NCBI GenBank assembly: GCA_013043165.1 | Contig: JABDOQ010000061.1 | Span: forward strand, 1-40,008 | DNA: 40,008 nt | Direction of reading: 5' to 3' | Origin: Woeseiaceae bacterium | GTDB taxonomy: Bacteria; Pseudomonadota; Gammaproteobacteria; Steroidobacterales; Woeseiaceae | Part shown: one piece after another, positions 26,467-34,408 of the stretch | Numbering within the stretch: the stretch's first letter is position 1 | Layout: every line of letters starts with the position of its first letter | Program-made: the position numbers and the translations under genes | The notes under the pieces: model-generated | The model's input: only the letters and a program-made list of their open reading frames with translations | Told to the model about the DNA's origin: nothing | Database searches by the model: none

Positions 26467-27432
26467 ATGAACACCGCAACTGAAAACAGCACGATAAAGG
26501 TCGGGCTCGCCCAGATCGCGCCTGTCTGGCTCGACTGCAGAGCGACGATCAACAAAGTCATTGCGTGGGTCGATCGGGCCGCGGATGAGGGTTGTAATCT
26601 CGTCGCGTTTGGCGAAGCGCTCGTACCAGGCTACCCGTTTTGGGTGGAAAGAACGGAAGGCGCGAGATTTGAATCGTCGTTACAAAAGTCGCTGTATGCA
26701 CACTATGCAAGCCAGGCCGTTTGTATAGAAGATGGCGATATTGATGGCATTCGTCGCATCGCGCGCGACAAGAATATTTCCATCTACGTCGGCATCATCG
26801 AGCGGGCCGCGGATCGCGGCGGCCACAGCCTCTATTGTTCCATGGTGTATATCGATCAGCACGGCGCTATCGGCTCGGTACATCGAAAACTCATGCCCAC
26901 TCACGAAGAACGACTTGTCTGGGCGATTGGTGACGGCAACGGGTTGCGCACGCACCAACTTGGCGCATTCACCGTAGGCGGGCTCAACTGCTGGGAAAAC
27001 TGGCTGCCGCTGGCTCGTGCGGCGCTCTATGGCCAGGGCGAGGACCTGCACGTGGCAATCTGGCCCGGGAACGCGCGGAATACCGAGGACATCACACGCT
27101 TCGTGGCACGCGAAAGCCGCTCATTCGTCGTTTCCGTTTCGGGACTGATGCGAAAGCAGGACATTGACGCATCGCTGCCCCACGCCGAACTTCTCATCAA
27201 CTCTGCCGACGACATGATGGCAAACGGCGGCTCTTGCGTAGCGTCACCCGCGGGCGACTGGCTGCTTGAGCCCGTGATCGACAAGGAGTCACTCGAGGTC
27301 GTCGAACTCGATCATCGCAGGGTACTTGAGGAACGCCACAGCCTGGACCCGGTCGGCCACTACTCGCGCCCCGACGTCACGCGGCTGACCGTCAACCGAA
27401 AGCGGCAAACGACAGTAAAATTCAAAAACTGA
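26467..27432 (+). CDS. Nitrilase
   Basis: Nitrilases convert an organic nitrile to a carboxylic acid and ammonia. The catalytic set is E50 (FGEALVPGYPFW), K141 (VHRKLMPTHEERLVW), E147 and C175 (GGLNCWENWLPLARAALY). The PGYPFW and CWENW context is that of true nitrilases rather than the amidase or carbamoylase branches. Length is 321 residues. The natural substrate is unknown. Aromatic and aliphatic nitriles are both possible. It lies divergent to the acyl-CoA ligase with 213 bp between the starts, and converges on the small membrane protein gene with one base between the stops. Confidence 0.93.
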   Translation: MNTATENSTIKVGLAQIAPVWLDCRATINKVIAWVDRAADEGCNLVAFGEALVPGYPFWVERTEGARFESSLQKSLYAHYASQAVCIEDGDIDGIRRIARDKNISIYVGIIERAADRGGHSLYCSMVYIDQHGAIGSVHRKLMPTHEERLVWAIGDGNGLRTHQLGAFTVGGLNCWENWLPLARAALYGQGEDLHVAIWPGNARNTEDITRFVARESRSFVVSVSGLMRKQDIDASLPHAELLINSADDMMANGGSCVASPAGDWLLEPVIDKESLEVVELDHRRVLEERHSLDPVGHYSRPDVTRLTVNRKRQTTVKFKN

Positions 27433-27433
27433 C

Positions 27434-27802
27434 TCAGGTCGCGACGTAGATCAGAAAACCACCGAAGGTGGCCGCAAACAGGGCCGACAAGCGTAGCAAC
27501 CCACCTGGTCGGGAAAGCCACCATTCGATGAGCCTGTCGAGGCGTTCGCGCCCCATAATCAGAATCCCTACTGCGGCGAAAATACTGATCGCGGCGATAA
27601 TGCGCATGACCTGCGGCAGACGCAGCTCATCGGCAACGATCCAAAAAAGAGCACCGATGACCAGCCGCACGATTATGGCAGCCAGGAAGCGCGTCTGACT
27701 CGTCATGAGTTTAAATAGCGTACGAAATCGGTCCGGTGCCAGCAGGCCAACCATGCCGATCAAGACGCCAAAAACTCCAATCCCCGCAACGATGAGCCGC
27801 AT
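27434..27802 (-). CDS. Small membrane protein of unknown function
   Basis: I do not recognise a family. The 122 residues are very hydrophobic with four likely membrane helices (about 3-22, 40-58, 66-82, 101-119), separated by short basic loops (APDRFRTLFK, GRERLDRLIEWWLSRPGG). An ATG at 27802 with AAGGA upstream makes it a convincing gene. It follows the MaoC hydratase by 27 bp on the same strand, so they may be co-transcribed. No catalytic residues are evident. Confidence 0.8.
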   Translation of the reverse strand: MRLIVAGIGVFGVLIGMVGLLAPDRFRTLFKLMTSQTRFLAAIIVRLVIGALFWIVADELRLPQVMRIIAAISIFAAVGILIMGRERLDRLIEWWLSRPGGLLRLSALFAATFGGFLIYVAT

Positions 27803-27829
27803 ATCAGAATCCTTACTCAGTCTGCCCGG

Positions 27830-28291
27830 CTATTCGTCGAAGAAATACATTCCGAGTGTTTCGGCGACGCAGGCTGGCTTGCGTGCGCCCTCCATTTCCA
27901 GCCGCACTTCAGAGGTTAGCAGCAGCGCGCCCGCCCTGCGCCGCGCCTGCAATACCTTTGCCCTCGCCCGCAGGCGTGCGCCGACTGGCACCGGTGCGTA
28001 GAACCGCACCTTGTTCAGACCAAAATTTATTGCACGTTTTAGGTTCTTGACCTCGATGAAGTTGGCGGTCAGAGCGGGAATCAGCGCAATGGTCAGATAG
28101 CCGTGCGAGATTGTCTTGCCATCCGGCATTTCCCGGGATGCCCGTTCGGTATCCACGTGAATCCACTGATAGTCACCGGTCGCCTCGGCAAACTGATCAA
28201 TGCGATGCTGGTCGATGACGACCCAGTCGGACAGTCCGACCTCCTCGCCCTCCAGCCTCTTGGCATCTTCAATGGAATTAATGCGCCGCAA
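27830..28291 (-). CDS. MaoC-type (R)-specific enoyl-CoA hydratase
   Basis: The 153-residue single-hotdog protein carries the hydratase 2 motif FAEATGDYQWIHVDTERA with catalytic D40 and H45, so it should add water to trans-2-enoyl-CoA to give the (R)-3-hydroxyacyl-CoA. The motif SHGYLTIALIPAL and the C-terminal EVRLEMEGARKPACVAETLGMYFF are typical of the NodN/MaoC branch. I use the TTG at 28291 because AGGA lies 8 bases before it. No closer ATG would keep the conserved N-terminus. It follows moaE on the same strand with an 85-bp gap and probably has its own promoter. It could feed beta-oxidation or polyhydroxyalkanoate synthesis. Confidence 0.92.
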   Translation of the reverse strand: MRRINSIEDAKRLEGEEVGLSDWVVIDQHRIDQFAEATGDYQWIHVDTERASREMPDGKTISHGYLTIALIPALTANFIEVKNLKRAINFGLNKVRFYAPVPVGARLRARAKVLQARRRAGALLLTSEVRLEMEGARKPACVAETLGMYFFDE

Positions 28292-28376
28292 TCACTATGT
28301 CCTGCCCTCAAACCAGCGGCTAGTGATACCTGATACATCAGCAATCTGCAATGGCGGCCGCTTTGCGCGCCGTGAC

Positions 28377-28820
28377 TCAACGTTGATCATGCGCAGCACA
28401 TCGTTCGCAGTTGACCCAGCCGGAATCACCGTCGGCGTAATGTTCTTTTTTCCAGATCGGCAATCGCATTTTGAGCTCATCGATAATATATCGGCACGCC
28501 TTGAACGCCTCGTCCCGGTGTGCGGACGCGACACCGACCCAGACGGCCAGATCACCGATTTCGAGCAGGCCTGTACGATGCACGCAGCGCGCTTCCAGGT
28601 AGGGAAACCTCTGCAGCGCTTCTGCGAGCACTTTTTTACCCTCGGCGATAACCAGCGGCTCGTAGGCCTCGTATTCCAGGCGGTTTACCAAGCGCCCGTC
28701 ATTCTCGTTGCGGACCCAGCCTTCAAAACTGCAGTAACCGCCCGCACCCGCGTTGCACAGAGCACGCTTCTGCTTTTCAGCATCGATCACGGCGGACGTG
28801 ACTTCTATCACCTCAGCCAC
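28377..28820 (-). CDS. moaE: Molybdopterin synthase large subunit
   Basis: MoaE with MoaD adds the two sulfurs of the dithiolene to cyclic pyranopterin monophosphate. The 147 residues show the conserved GGYCSFEGWVR, LEYEAYEPLA-like LEYEAYEPLV, HRTGLLEIGDLAVWVGVASAHRDEAFKAC, and the lysine-rich active site DELKMRLPIWKKEHY. I use a GTG at 28820 overlapping the moaD stop by 8 bp. A GTG at 28811 (with AGGTGG upstream) would give 144 residues and is equally possible. The frame continues upstream to 28979 inside moaD without similarity. It is the last gene of the moaA-moaC-mobA-moaD-moaE unit. Confidence 0.94.
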   Translation of the reverse strand: MAEVIEVTSAVIDAEKQKRALCNAGAGGYCSFEGWVRNENDGRLVNRLEYEAYEPLVIAEGKKVLAEALQRFPYLEARCVHRTGLLEIGDLAVWVGVASAHRDEAFKACRYIIDELKMRLPIWKKEHYADGDSGWVNCERCAAHDQR

Positions 28821-29067
28821 CTGCAACCGGCGGAAACAGCAGCACCGTATCGCCATCCTCGACCGGCGAAGACCAGTCCGCCATCTCGTCATTGATTGCC
28901 ACCTTGCAGTGGCCGTTCGGTTCTTTTGAGCCGTGTCGAAGACGCGTTTGCTCGAACACGTCTTTAGCCGTCGCCGCATTAAGGCTCAGCGTTTCCTCGC
29001 CGACTCCGGCGTGCTCCCGGAACATCGCAAAATAGCGCACCAAGATCGTTTTTTCAGAGCCACTCAT
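28813..29067 (-). CDS. moaD: Molybdopterin synthase sulfur-carrier subunit
   Basis: MoaD is a ubiquitin-fold protein whose C-terminal glycine carries the thiocarboxylate used by MoaE. The 84 residues end in LLFPPVAGG, the required Gly-Gly tail, and begin with a beta strand ILVRYFAMFREHAG typical of MoaD. Its ATG overlaps the mobA stop by 4 bp. The genes before and after it (mobA, moaE) confirm the assignment. Confidence 0.95.
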   Translation of the reverse strand: MSGSEKTILVRYFAMFREHAGVGEETLSLNAATAKDVFEQTRLRHGSKEPNGHCKVAINDEMADWSSPVEDGDTVLLFPPVAGG

Positions 29068-29666
29068 GAGTTGGCCCCGAAGACACTGCCCTGCAGATCG
29101 TCCGGCGTATTCACGTTGTGAAGAGAGTTCGGGTCGGTTTGTTCGAGCAACTGTGTATCGGAACGAATCAGTATTTTTCGCGGGCAGCGGATGCCCTCGG
29201 CCACGAACCCTCGCACGATGTCGGCGCTACCCGCGGTGTAGACGGCGCAAAGCGGCTCGGGAAGATCATCATGGCTGCTTCTGTAGGCTGCAAACGGCCG
29301 ATCCGGCGAGCGATGCCGGAGCAGGTAGGAGACCGTAGACGCATCGATATTCGGCAGGTCGCAGGCGACCACCAGCCAGTCGGCATCGGGGTGCTCGTCC
29401 ATCGCCGAAAGGATCCCGGCGACCGGGCCCATGTCCTGGTATCGGTCAACTATCCGATCGAAACGGCTGCGCTCTTTCTCATCCTGTTGGTCCGCGCGTG
29501 TTGAAACGAATACCCGATCAACCAGCGGGTCGAGCACACTCACGACGTACGCGAGCTGCGACTGCCCGTCACGCAACAGCCTGGCTTTATCCCGCCCCAT
29601 ACGCCGGCTTTTGCCGCCCGCAAGGACCAGGCCGTAGAGAGGGCTTGCTGCCTTACGACTGGCCAC
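29064..29666 (-). CDS. mobA: Molybdenum cofactor guanylyltransferase
   Basis: MobA joins GMP from GTP to molybdopterin to give the MGD cofactor used by DMSO-reductase-family enzymes. The N-terminal nucleotide motif LVLAGGKSRRMGRDKA is intact and VACDLPN is the metal-binding DxP region. I prefer the GTG at 29666 (200 residues), which has AGGA 8 bases upstream. An upstream GTG at 29687 gives 207. Either overlaps the end of moaC, and its stop overlaps moaD. Its presence inside the moa unit suggests that the cell uses MGD-type enzymes, though none is encoded here. Confidence 0.92.
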   Translation of the reverse strand: MASRKAASPLYGLVLAGGKSRRMGRDKARLLRDGQSQLAYVVSVLDPLVDRVFVSTRADQQDEKERSRFDRIVDRYQDMGPVAGILSAMDEHPDADWLVVACDLPNIDASTVSYLLRHRSPDRPFAAYRSSHDDLPEPLCAVYTAGSADIVRGFVAEGIRCPRKILIRSDTQLLEQTDPNSLHNVNTPDDLQGSVFGANS

Positions 29667-30132
29667 GATAAAAATCCTGTTTGCCACCGCTCTTCGCCAT
29701 CAATCTGGTTTCGCTGATAACGATGTCGTGCGACATTGCTTTAAGCATGTCGTAGATCGTCAGGGCGGCAACGCTGGCACCGGTGAGCGCCTCCATCTCA
29801 ACGCCCGTCTTGTGAACCACCTTGCAGCAACAATCGATTATCGCATCATTACCGTCCACCGAAATCGTGATCTTGCAGTCATCGAGTCCGACTGGATGAC
29901 AAAACGGAATGAGTTCGTGCGTCTTCTTGGCCGCCATGACACCTGCAATGATTGCTGTCGCGAACACGGGGCCTTTTTTCGTGCCGATCTCATCGCCCGA
30001 AATATGCTGCACGATGTCACCCGGTAATCGCACGATGGCCTGCGCATGCGCCTCACGAACAGTCTCTTTCTTGTGACTGACATCAACCATCGTGGGTCGA
30101 TTATCCGCATCGATATGACTGAGTTTGCTCAC
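29653..30132 (-). CDS. moaC: Cyclic pyranopterin monophosphate synthase
   Basis: MoaC closes the pyranopterin ring on the product of MoaA. The 159 residues (E. coli 161) include SHIDADNRPTMVDVSHKKETVREA, KGPVFATAIIAGVMAAKKTHELIPFCHP with the conserved HPV, GVEMEALTGASVAALTIYDMLKA, and KSGGKQDFYR. I use the GTG at 30132, one base after the moaA stop, because GGGGGA lies just upstream. The open frame continuing to 30207 lies inside moaA and is unrelated to MoaC. The 3' end overlaps mobA by 14 bp. Confidence 0.95.
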   Translation of the reverse strand: MSKLSHIDADNRPTMVDVSHKKETVREAHAQAIVRLPGDIVQHISGDEIGTKKGPVFATAIIAGVMAAKKTHELIPFCHPVGLDDCKITISVDGNDAIIDCCCKVVHKTGVEMEALTGASVAALTIYDMLKAMSHDIVISETRLMAKSGGKQDFYRGQS

Positions 30133-30133
30133 G

Positions 30134-31195
30134 CTATCCCCCGATTCGGTACATTTCAACTTTACGTTGCATGTGTGCTTCGGCAAGCGCAGGGCTGCGA
30201 AGTTCACTGTAACGGTCGGCGCGCTGCAGCCAGATGCGAGACAGGATATCGGTCAGCTCTTCTTCGTCGGCATCGTTTCTCAGCGACTCGCGCAGATCCG
30301 TTCCATGGGTAGCGAAGAGGCAGGTATAAAGTACGCCGTCGGCCGACAAGCGTGCGCGGCTGCAGCCGCCGCAAAAGGGCTCGGTTACCGACGAGATGAA
30401 TCCAATCTCGCCCTGACCGTCCAGGTACTCATAGCGGCGGGCGACCTCGCCGGGATAGTTCCTGTCGACCCGGCGCAGCGGCCAGCGCTGCACCACCTGG
30501 TCGAGCAATTGCCGGGACGGAACAACCTGCTCCATGCGCCAGCCGTTGCGGTTGCCGACGTCCATGAACTCTATCAACCGGACGACATGCCCGCTGCCGC
30601 GAAAGTGCTGCAGCAGGTCCATCACCGTATGATCATTCACGCCGCGCTGCACGACGACGTTGATCTTGATCGGTGAGAGTCCGGCACGTTCCGCGGCCTC
30701 GATGCCGGCGAGGACCTTTTGCAGATCACCGCGCCCGCCGCTCATTCGCCTGAAAACATCCTCGTCGAGACTGTCCAGACTGATCGTGACGCGGTGTAAA
30801 CCGGACGCGGCAAGCTTGCTGGCCATCGGCGCCAGCAGCATACCGTTCGTCGTCAGCGCGAGGTCCTCAATTTCAGTAATCTTCGCGAGACCCGCAATCA
30901 GGTCGGTCAGGCTTTTGTCCAGCAGCGGCTCGCCACCCGTCAGGCGAATCTTGCTGACACCGAGCCCGGCGGCAACTCGAGCGACCCGCAGTATCTCCTC
31001 GTAAGTGAGCCGCTGCTGCTTGCGCAGGAATTCGTACTCGGCATGAAATTCCGCCTCCGGCATGCAATAAGGACACCGAAAATTACATTGATCGAGCAAG
31101 GATATGCGCAAATCGTGCAGCGGCCGGCCGAGCGCGTCCTTTGTTTCAGCACGGGCCGGGGCCGGTATCTTGTCGAGCGTCGCTTTCGAACTCAT
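30134..31195 (-). CDS. moaA: GTP 3',8-cyclase (radical SAM)
   Basis: MoaA starts molybdenum cofactor synthesis by rearranging GTP using radical SAM chemistry. The first 4Fe-4S cluster is held by C37, C41 and C44 (CNFRCPYC) and the second by C275, C278 and C292 (CGGCSRARLSADGVLYTC). TGGEPLL and the essential C-terminal Gly-Gly (RIGG) are present. The ATG at 31195 gives 353 residues. The frame reaches 31234 without added support. It is the first gene of the moa unit, divergent from the acyl-CoA dehydrogenase pair with 100 bp between the starts. Confidence 0.96.
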   Translation of the reverse strand: MSSKATLDKIPAPARAETKDALGRPLHDLRISLLDQCNFRCPYCMPEAEFHAEYEFLRKQQRLTYEEILRVARVAAGLGVSKIRLTGGEPLLDKSLTDLIAGLAKITEIEDLALTTNGMLLAPMASKLAASGLHRVTISLDSLDEDVFRRMSGGRGDLQKVLAGIEAAERAGLSPIKINVVVQRGVNDHTVMDLLQHFRGSGHVVRLIEFMDVGNRNGWRMEQVVPSRQLLDQVVQRWPLRRVDRNYPGEVARRYEYLDGQGEIGFISSVTEPFCGGCSRARLSADGVLYTCLFATHGTDLRESLRNDADEEELTDILSRIWLQRADRYSELRSPALAEAHMQRKVEMYRIGG

Positions 31196-31295
31196 CGCGT
31201 TATTCTGCCCTAAGTTGGGGTTGTTACAAACCACGACAGACGAAACAGCCGAGGTTTGCTAAGCTGCGGCGCTCGCCATGAAGGGATAAGGTCAT

Positions 31296-32495
31296 ATGCA
31301 CGTTACTTTCAGCCCAGGGGAACTCGTCTTTCAGGAGGAAGTGAGGGCTTTTTTCCGCGATGAATATCCCGAGGACATGCGCCAGAAGCGGGACAAAGGG
31401 ATGGAACTCGATCCCGACGATCAGATTCGCTGGCAGCAACTGCTGTACAAGAAGGGCTGGGCCGGTATCAACTGGCCGGTGGAGTATGGCGGCACAGGTT
31501 GGACGCCGGTGCAGAAGTATATTTATGCCACCGAAGAAGCCAATGCCAATGCGCCGCTGGTCATCCCTTTCGGTCTGAGCATGGTTGGCCCCGTTATCTA
31601 CACGTTCGGTAGCGAGGAACAGAAGCAGCGATTTCTGCCCGACATACTCGCGAGCAAGGTGTGGTGGTGCCAGGGATATTCGGAACCCGGTTCGGGATCG
31701 GACCTCGCCTCGCTCAAGACGCGCGCCGACCTTGTCGGCGACCATTTCGTCGTCAGCGGAACCAAGACCTGGACGACGCTCGGCCAACATGCGGACTGGA
31801 TCTTCTGCCTCGTAAGAACGAACACTGACGTCGCGCGCCGGCAGGAAGGCATCAGCTTTATGCTGATCGATATGAAATCGCCCGGTGTGTCTGTAAAGCC
31901 GATCATTCTTCTGGACGGCGTTCATGAGGTCAACGAGATCCACTTTGAAAATGTCGAAGTACCTGTTGAAAACCTCGTTGGTGAAGAGGGCAAGGGCTGG
32001 ACCTATGGAAAAGTGCTGCTGCAGCACGAACGCGCAAACATCGCCGGAGTCGCGCGTTCACGGTATCGTCTGCGGCGCCTGCGAAATCAGGTCAAGTCCT
32101 CTGTAAGGGGCGCCGCTCCGCTAAGCGGTGATAAAAACTTCATGCGCAGGCTGGCTGCCGTCGAAGTTGAGCTCAAGGCACTCGAGTACACGGAGTTACG
32201 CACGCTCGCCGCTGTTTCATCCGGCAAGGCCCCGGGTCCGGAATCTTCGATTCTGAAAGTCAAAGGGACCGAGATTCAGCAGGCGATCGACATGCTGTAC
32301 GTGCAGGCAGCCGGTTACTACGCGCTTCCGTACGTGCCGGATCAATACAGGCCCGATTTTGCCGACCAGTACATTGGCGAAGAAGCGGAAACGCAGTCGT
32401 CGCTACGATACTTCAATTACCGTAAGGCATCGATTTACGGCGGCTCTAACGAAATTCAAAAAAACATAATCGCCAAGCACGTGCTTGGACTTTGA
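31296..32495 (+). CDS. Acyl-CoA dehydrogenase, probable catalytic subunit of a heteromeric enzyme
   Basis: Acyl-CoA dehydrogenases introduce the 2,3 double bond in acyl-CoA using FAD and pass electrons to ETF. The 399 residues have the full fold: YSEPGSGSDLASL (128-140), GTKTWTT (155-161), and the C-terminal IYGGSNEIQKNIIAKHVLGL. The catalytic-base position of MCAD is Gly here, but E245 in LLQHERANIAG matches the alternative glutamate used by isovaleryl-CoA dehydrogenase and by the FadE26-type subunit of steroid-degrading actinobacteria. A second, unlike dehydrogenase gene follows after 9 bp. Together they probably form an alpha2-beta2 enzyme for bulky or branched acyl-CoA. The substrate is inferred. 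Confidence 0.93.
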   Translation: MHVTFSPGELVFQEEVRAFFRDEYPEDMRQKRDKGMELDPDDQIRWQQLLYKKGWAGINWPVEYGGTGWTPVQKYIYATEEANANAPLVIPFGLSMVGPVIYTFGSEEQKQRFLPDILASKVWWCQGYSEPGSGSDLASLKTRADLVGDHFVVSGTKTWTTLGQHADWIFCLVRTNTDVARRQEGISFMLIDMKSPGVSVKPIILLDGVHEVNEIHFENVEVPVENLVGEEGKGWTYGKVLLQHERANIAGVARSRYRLRRLRNQVKSSVRGAAPLSGDKNFMRRLAAVEVELKALEYTELRTLAAVSSGKAPGPESSILKVKGTEIQQAIDMLYVQAAGYYALPYVPDQYRPDFADQYIGEEAETQSSLRYFNYRKASIYGGSNEIQKNIIAKHVLGL

Positions 32496-32504
32496 GGCAG
32501 GACA

Positions 32505-33629
32505 ATGGATTTTTCGCTCAATGAAGTACAGGAGATGCTGGCCGATAGCATCGAAAAATTCATCGACAATGAATACCCGTTTGACGCTCGCCAAACGTAT
32601 GCCGCGAGCGAATCGGGATTCAGCGCGGACGTCTGGAAGACTTTCGCGGAGCTGGGCTGGACGACCGTGCCGTTTTCAGAAGATGACGGCGGTTTCAACG
32701 GCGACCAGGTCGATGTAATGGTCATGATGCAGCGCTTCGGTCGTGGACTCCTGGTCGAGCCCTTCCTCGCCAACATTGTACTTGCCGGCGGAATCCTCAA
32801 GCGCGTCGGTAGCGCTGCACAAAAGCAACAATGGTTGCAGGGCATCATGTCTGGTGAGCTGCAGGCGACACTGGCGTTTACAGAACCGCAGGCCCGCTAT
32901 GACATCGCGAATATTGCAACGACCGCCACCGCCGATGGAGCTGACTGGGTTCTAAACGGCCAGAAAGGGCTCGTGTTCAATGGTGGAACATCGGATTTGA
33001 TAATTGTTCCTGCAAGGACGTCTGGTAAACAGGACGCCGAGAGCGGGATCACACTGTTTGCAGTACCTGCCGACACTGCTGGCATGTCCATCAACGCCTA
33101 TCACACGGTCGATGGCCTGCGTGCGGCCGAGCTGACTCTGAATGACGTGCGCGTGAGCCGTGACGCCGTACTTGGCGGCAAAGACGAGGGCTTCGTAGCA
33201 CTCGATGAGACGATCGACGACGCGACGCTGGCGATCTGCGCCGAGGCCGTCGGCATCATGCAGGTCCTCAAGGACAAGACCGTCGAGTATTCGAAAAATC
33301 GGTCGCAGTTTGGTGTCCCGATCGGCAGCTTCCAGGCTTTGCAGCACCGCATGGTCGATATGCTGACGGTCTGCGAGCAGGCACAGTCGCTGTTGCTGTG
33401 GGCGACAATGACAGTTGCGGAAGGGGGCGCTGAAGCCAAGCGAGCTGTGAGTTCAATCAAGTACCTTGTCGGTACAAGCGGTCAGACGCTTGGGGAAGAA
33501 GCCGTGCAACTGCACGGTGGAATGGGCGTCACGTGGGACCTCGACGTCGCTCACTACTTCAAGCGCCTCACCGCGATCAGCCAGTTGTTCGGTAACGCCG
33601 ACTGGCATCTCGACAAGCTGGCTGCCTGA
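32505..33629 (+). CDS. Acyl-CoA dehydrogenase, second subunit of the pair
   Basis: The 374 residues are an acyl-CoA dehydrogenase-fold protein distinct from its neighbour. It has LAFTEPQARYDIANI where the first protein has the canonical SEPGSGSD, then NRSQFGVPIGSFQALQHRMVDM (FAD-contact region of the other subunit) and QLHGGMGVTWDLDVAHYFKRLT. It lacks the HER glutamate found at E245 of the first protein, having ETIDDATLAICAEA instead. This split of features fits the partner subunit in FadE26/FadE27-like complexes. AGGA precedes the ATG. It follows the first dehydrogenase gene by 9 bp, so equal expression is likely. Confidence 0.92.
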   Translation: MDFSLNEVQEMLADSIEKFIDNEYPFDARQTYAASESGFSADVWKTFAELGWTTVPFSEDDGGFNGDQVDVMVMMQRFGRGLLVEPFLANIVLAGGILKRVGSAAQKQQWLQGIMSGELQATLAFTEPQARYDIANIATTATADGADWVLNGQKGLVFNGGTSDLIIVPARTSGKQDAESGITLFAVPADTAGMSINAYHTVDGLRAAELTLNDVRVSRDAVLGGKDEGFVALDETIDDATLAICAEAVGIMQVLKDKTVEYSKNRSQFGVPIGSFQALQHRMVDMLTVCEQAQSLLLWATMTVAEGGAEAKRAVSSIKYLVGTSGQTLGEEAVQLHGGMGVTWDLDVAHYFKRLTAISQLFGNADWHLDKLAA

Positions 33630-33650
33630 CAAAGCACTGCACAGAGTACG

Positions 33651-34403
33651 GTGTTCCCGCAGTCTGTCGTCGACTTCTACTCCGCAAACCAGGAGCTGCT
33701 CTGGCTTACAACGCTGTTTGCCGACCTCGGCTTCACGGTTGTCCTTTATCGACTGTTCGGCAAAGCCGGCCTGCAGGTTGCAATCGCCACCGCGATCATC
33801 CTGGCAAACCTGCAGGGCCCCAAGCTGACCGTTATTTTCGGGCTGCAGACCAGCCTCGGCGTGATCTTCTATTCAAGCATATTTTTCGCGACCGATCTGC
33901 TCAGCGAAGTTTATGGCAAAGCCGCAGCCAACAAGGCTGTTCGCATGGGCTTTGTTGTCAGCGTAATCGTACTGGTCATGCTCAGCCTGTCGCTGCTTTA
34001 CCTGCCAAGCAACAAGCCGGAGACCGCTGAATTCTCGGCAACGATCCACAGCGCGTTTTCGACTATCGTGAACTTCACGCCGCGATTTATTTTCGGATCA
34101 CTGCTTGCGTACTACATAAGCCAGCACTTCGACGTCTGGGCATTTCACAAGATCAAATCGGTGACCGGCGAGCGCTGGCTATGGTTGCGCAACAACCTCT
34201 CAACCATGAGTTCGCAAGTGGTCGATACGCTGATTTACTCGCTCGTCACATGGTGGGGTATCGTCGATCTCGAGACAGCGCTTGCCCTGGGCGCCGCGAA
34301 GTACCTATTCAAGGTGGTCATTGCTATGATCGACACCGTGTTTATCTATTGGGCAAAACACACGCACAGAATGGCTAACCCAACTCTGCAAACAGTCGAT
34401 TAA
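33651..34403 (+). CDS. Queuosine precursor transporter (YhhQ/VUT family)
   Basis: Family members import preQ0 or preQ1 across the inner membrane. The 250-residue protein has about six membrane helices and the family hallmark RNNLSTMSSQVVDTLIYS in a central loop/helix, with ATDLLSEVYGKAAANKAVRMGF earlier. I use the GTG at 33651. GAG lies weakly upstream. It is 21 bp after the acyl-CoA dehydrogenases and 5 bp before a SAM-cleaving enzyme. Since tgt and queA are also in the window, import would feed the same pathway. Confidence 0.92.
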   Translation: MFPQSVVDFYSANQELLWLTTLFADLGFTVVLYRLFGKAGLQVAIATAIILANLQGPKLTVIFGLQTSLGVIFYSSIFFATDLLSEVYGKAAANKAVRMGFVVSVIVLVMLSLSLLYLPSNKPETAEFSATIHSAFSTIVNFTPRFIFGSLLAYYISQHFDVWAFHKIKSVTGERWLWLRNNLSTMSSQVVDTLIYSLVTWWGIVDLETALALGAAKYLFKVVIAMIDTVFIYWAKHTHRMANPTLQTVD

Positions 34404-34408
34404 GCCAG

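Noticed and set aside
26273..26470. A 65-codon open frame just before the nitrilase
   Set aside because: It lies in the A/T-rich promoter region, has no clear ribosome-binding site and overlaps the nitrilase start. Its sequence looks like non-coding DNA.
33630..33650. A preQ1 riboswitch before the queuosine-precursor transporter
   Set aside because: Only 21 bases separate it from the upstream gene, too short for the aptamer, and no matching fold is visible.
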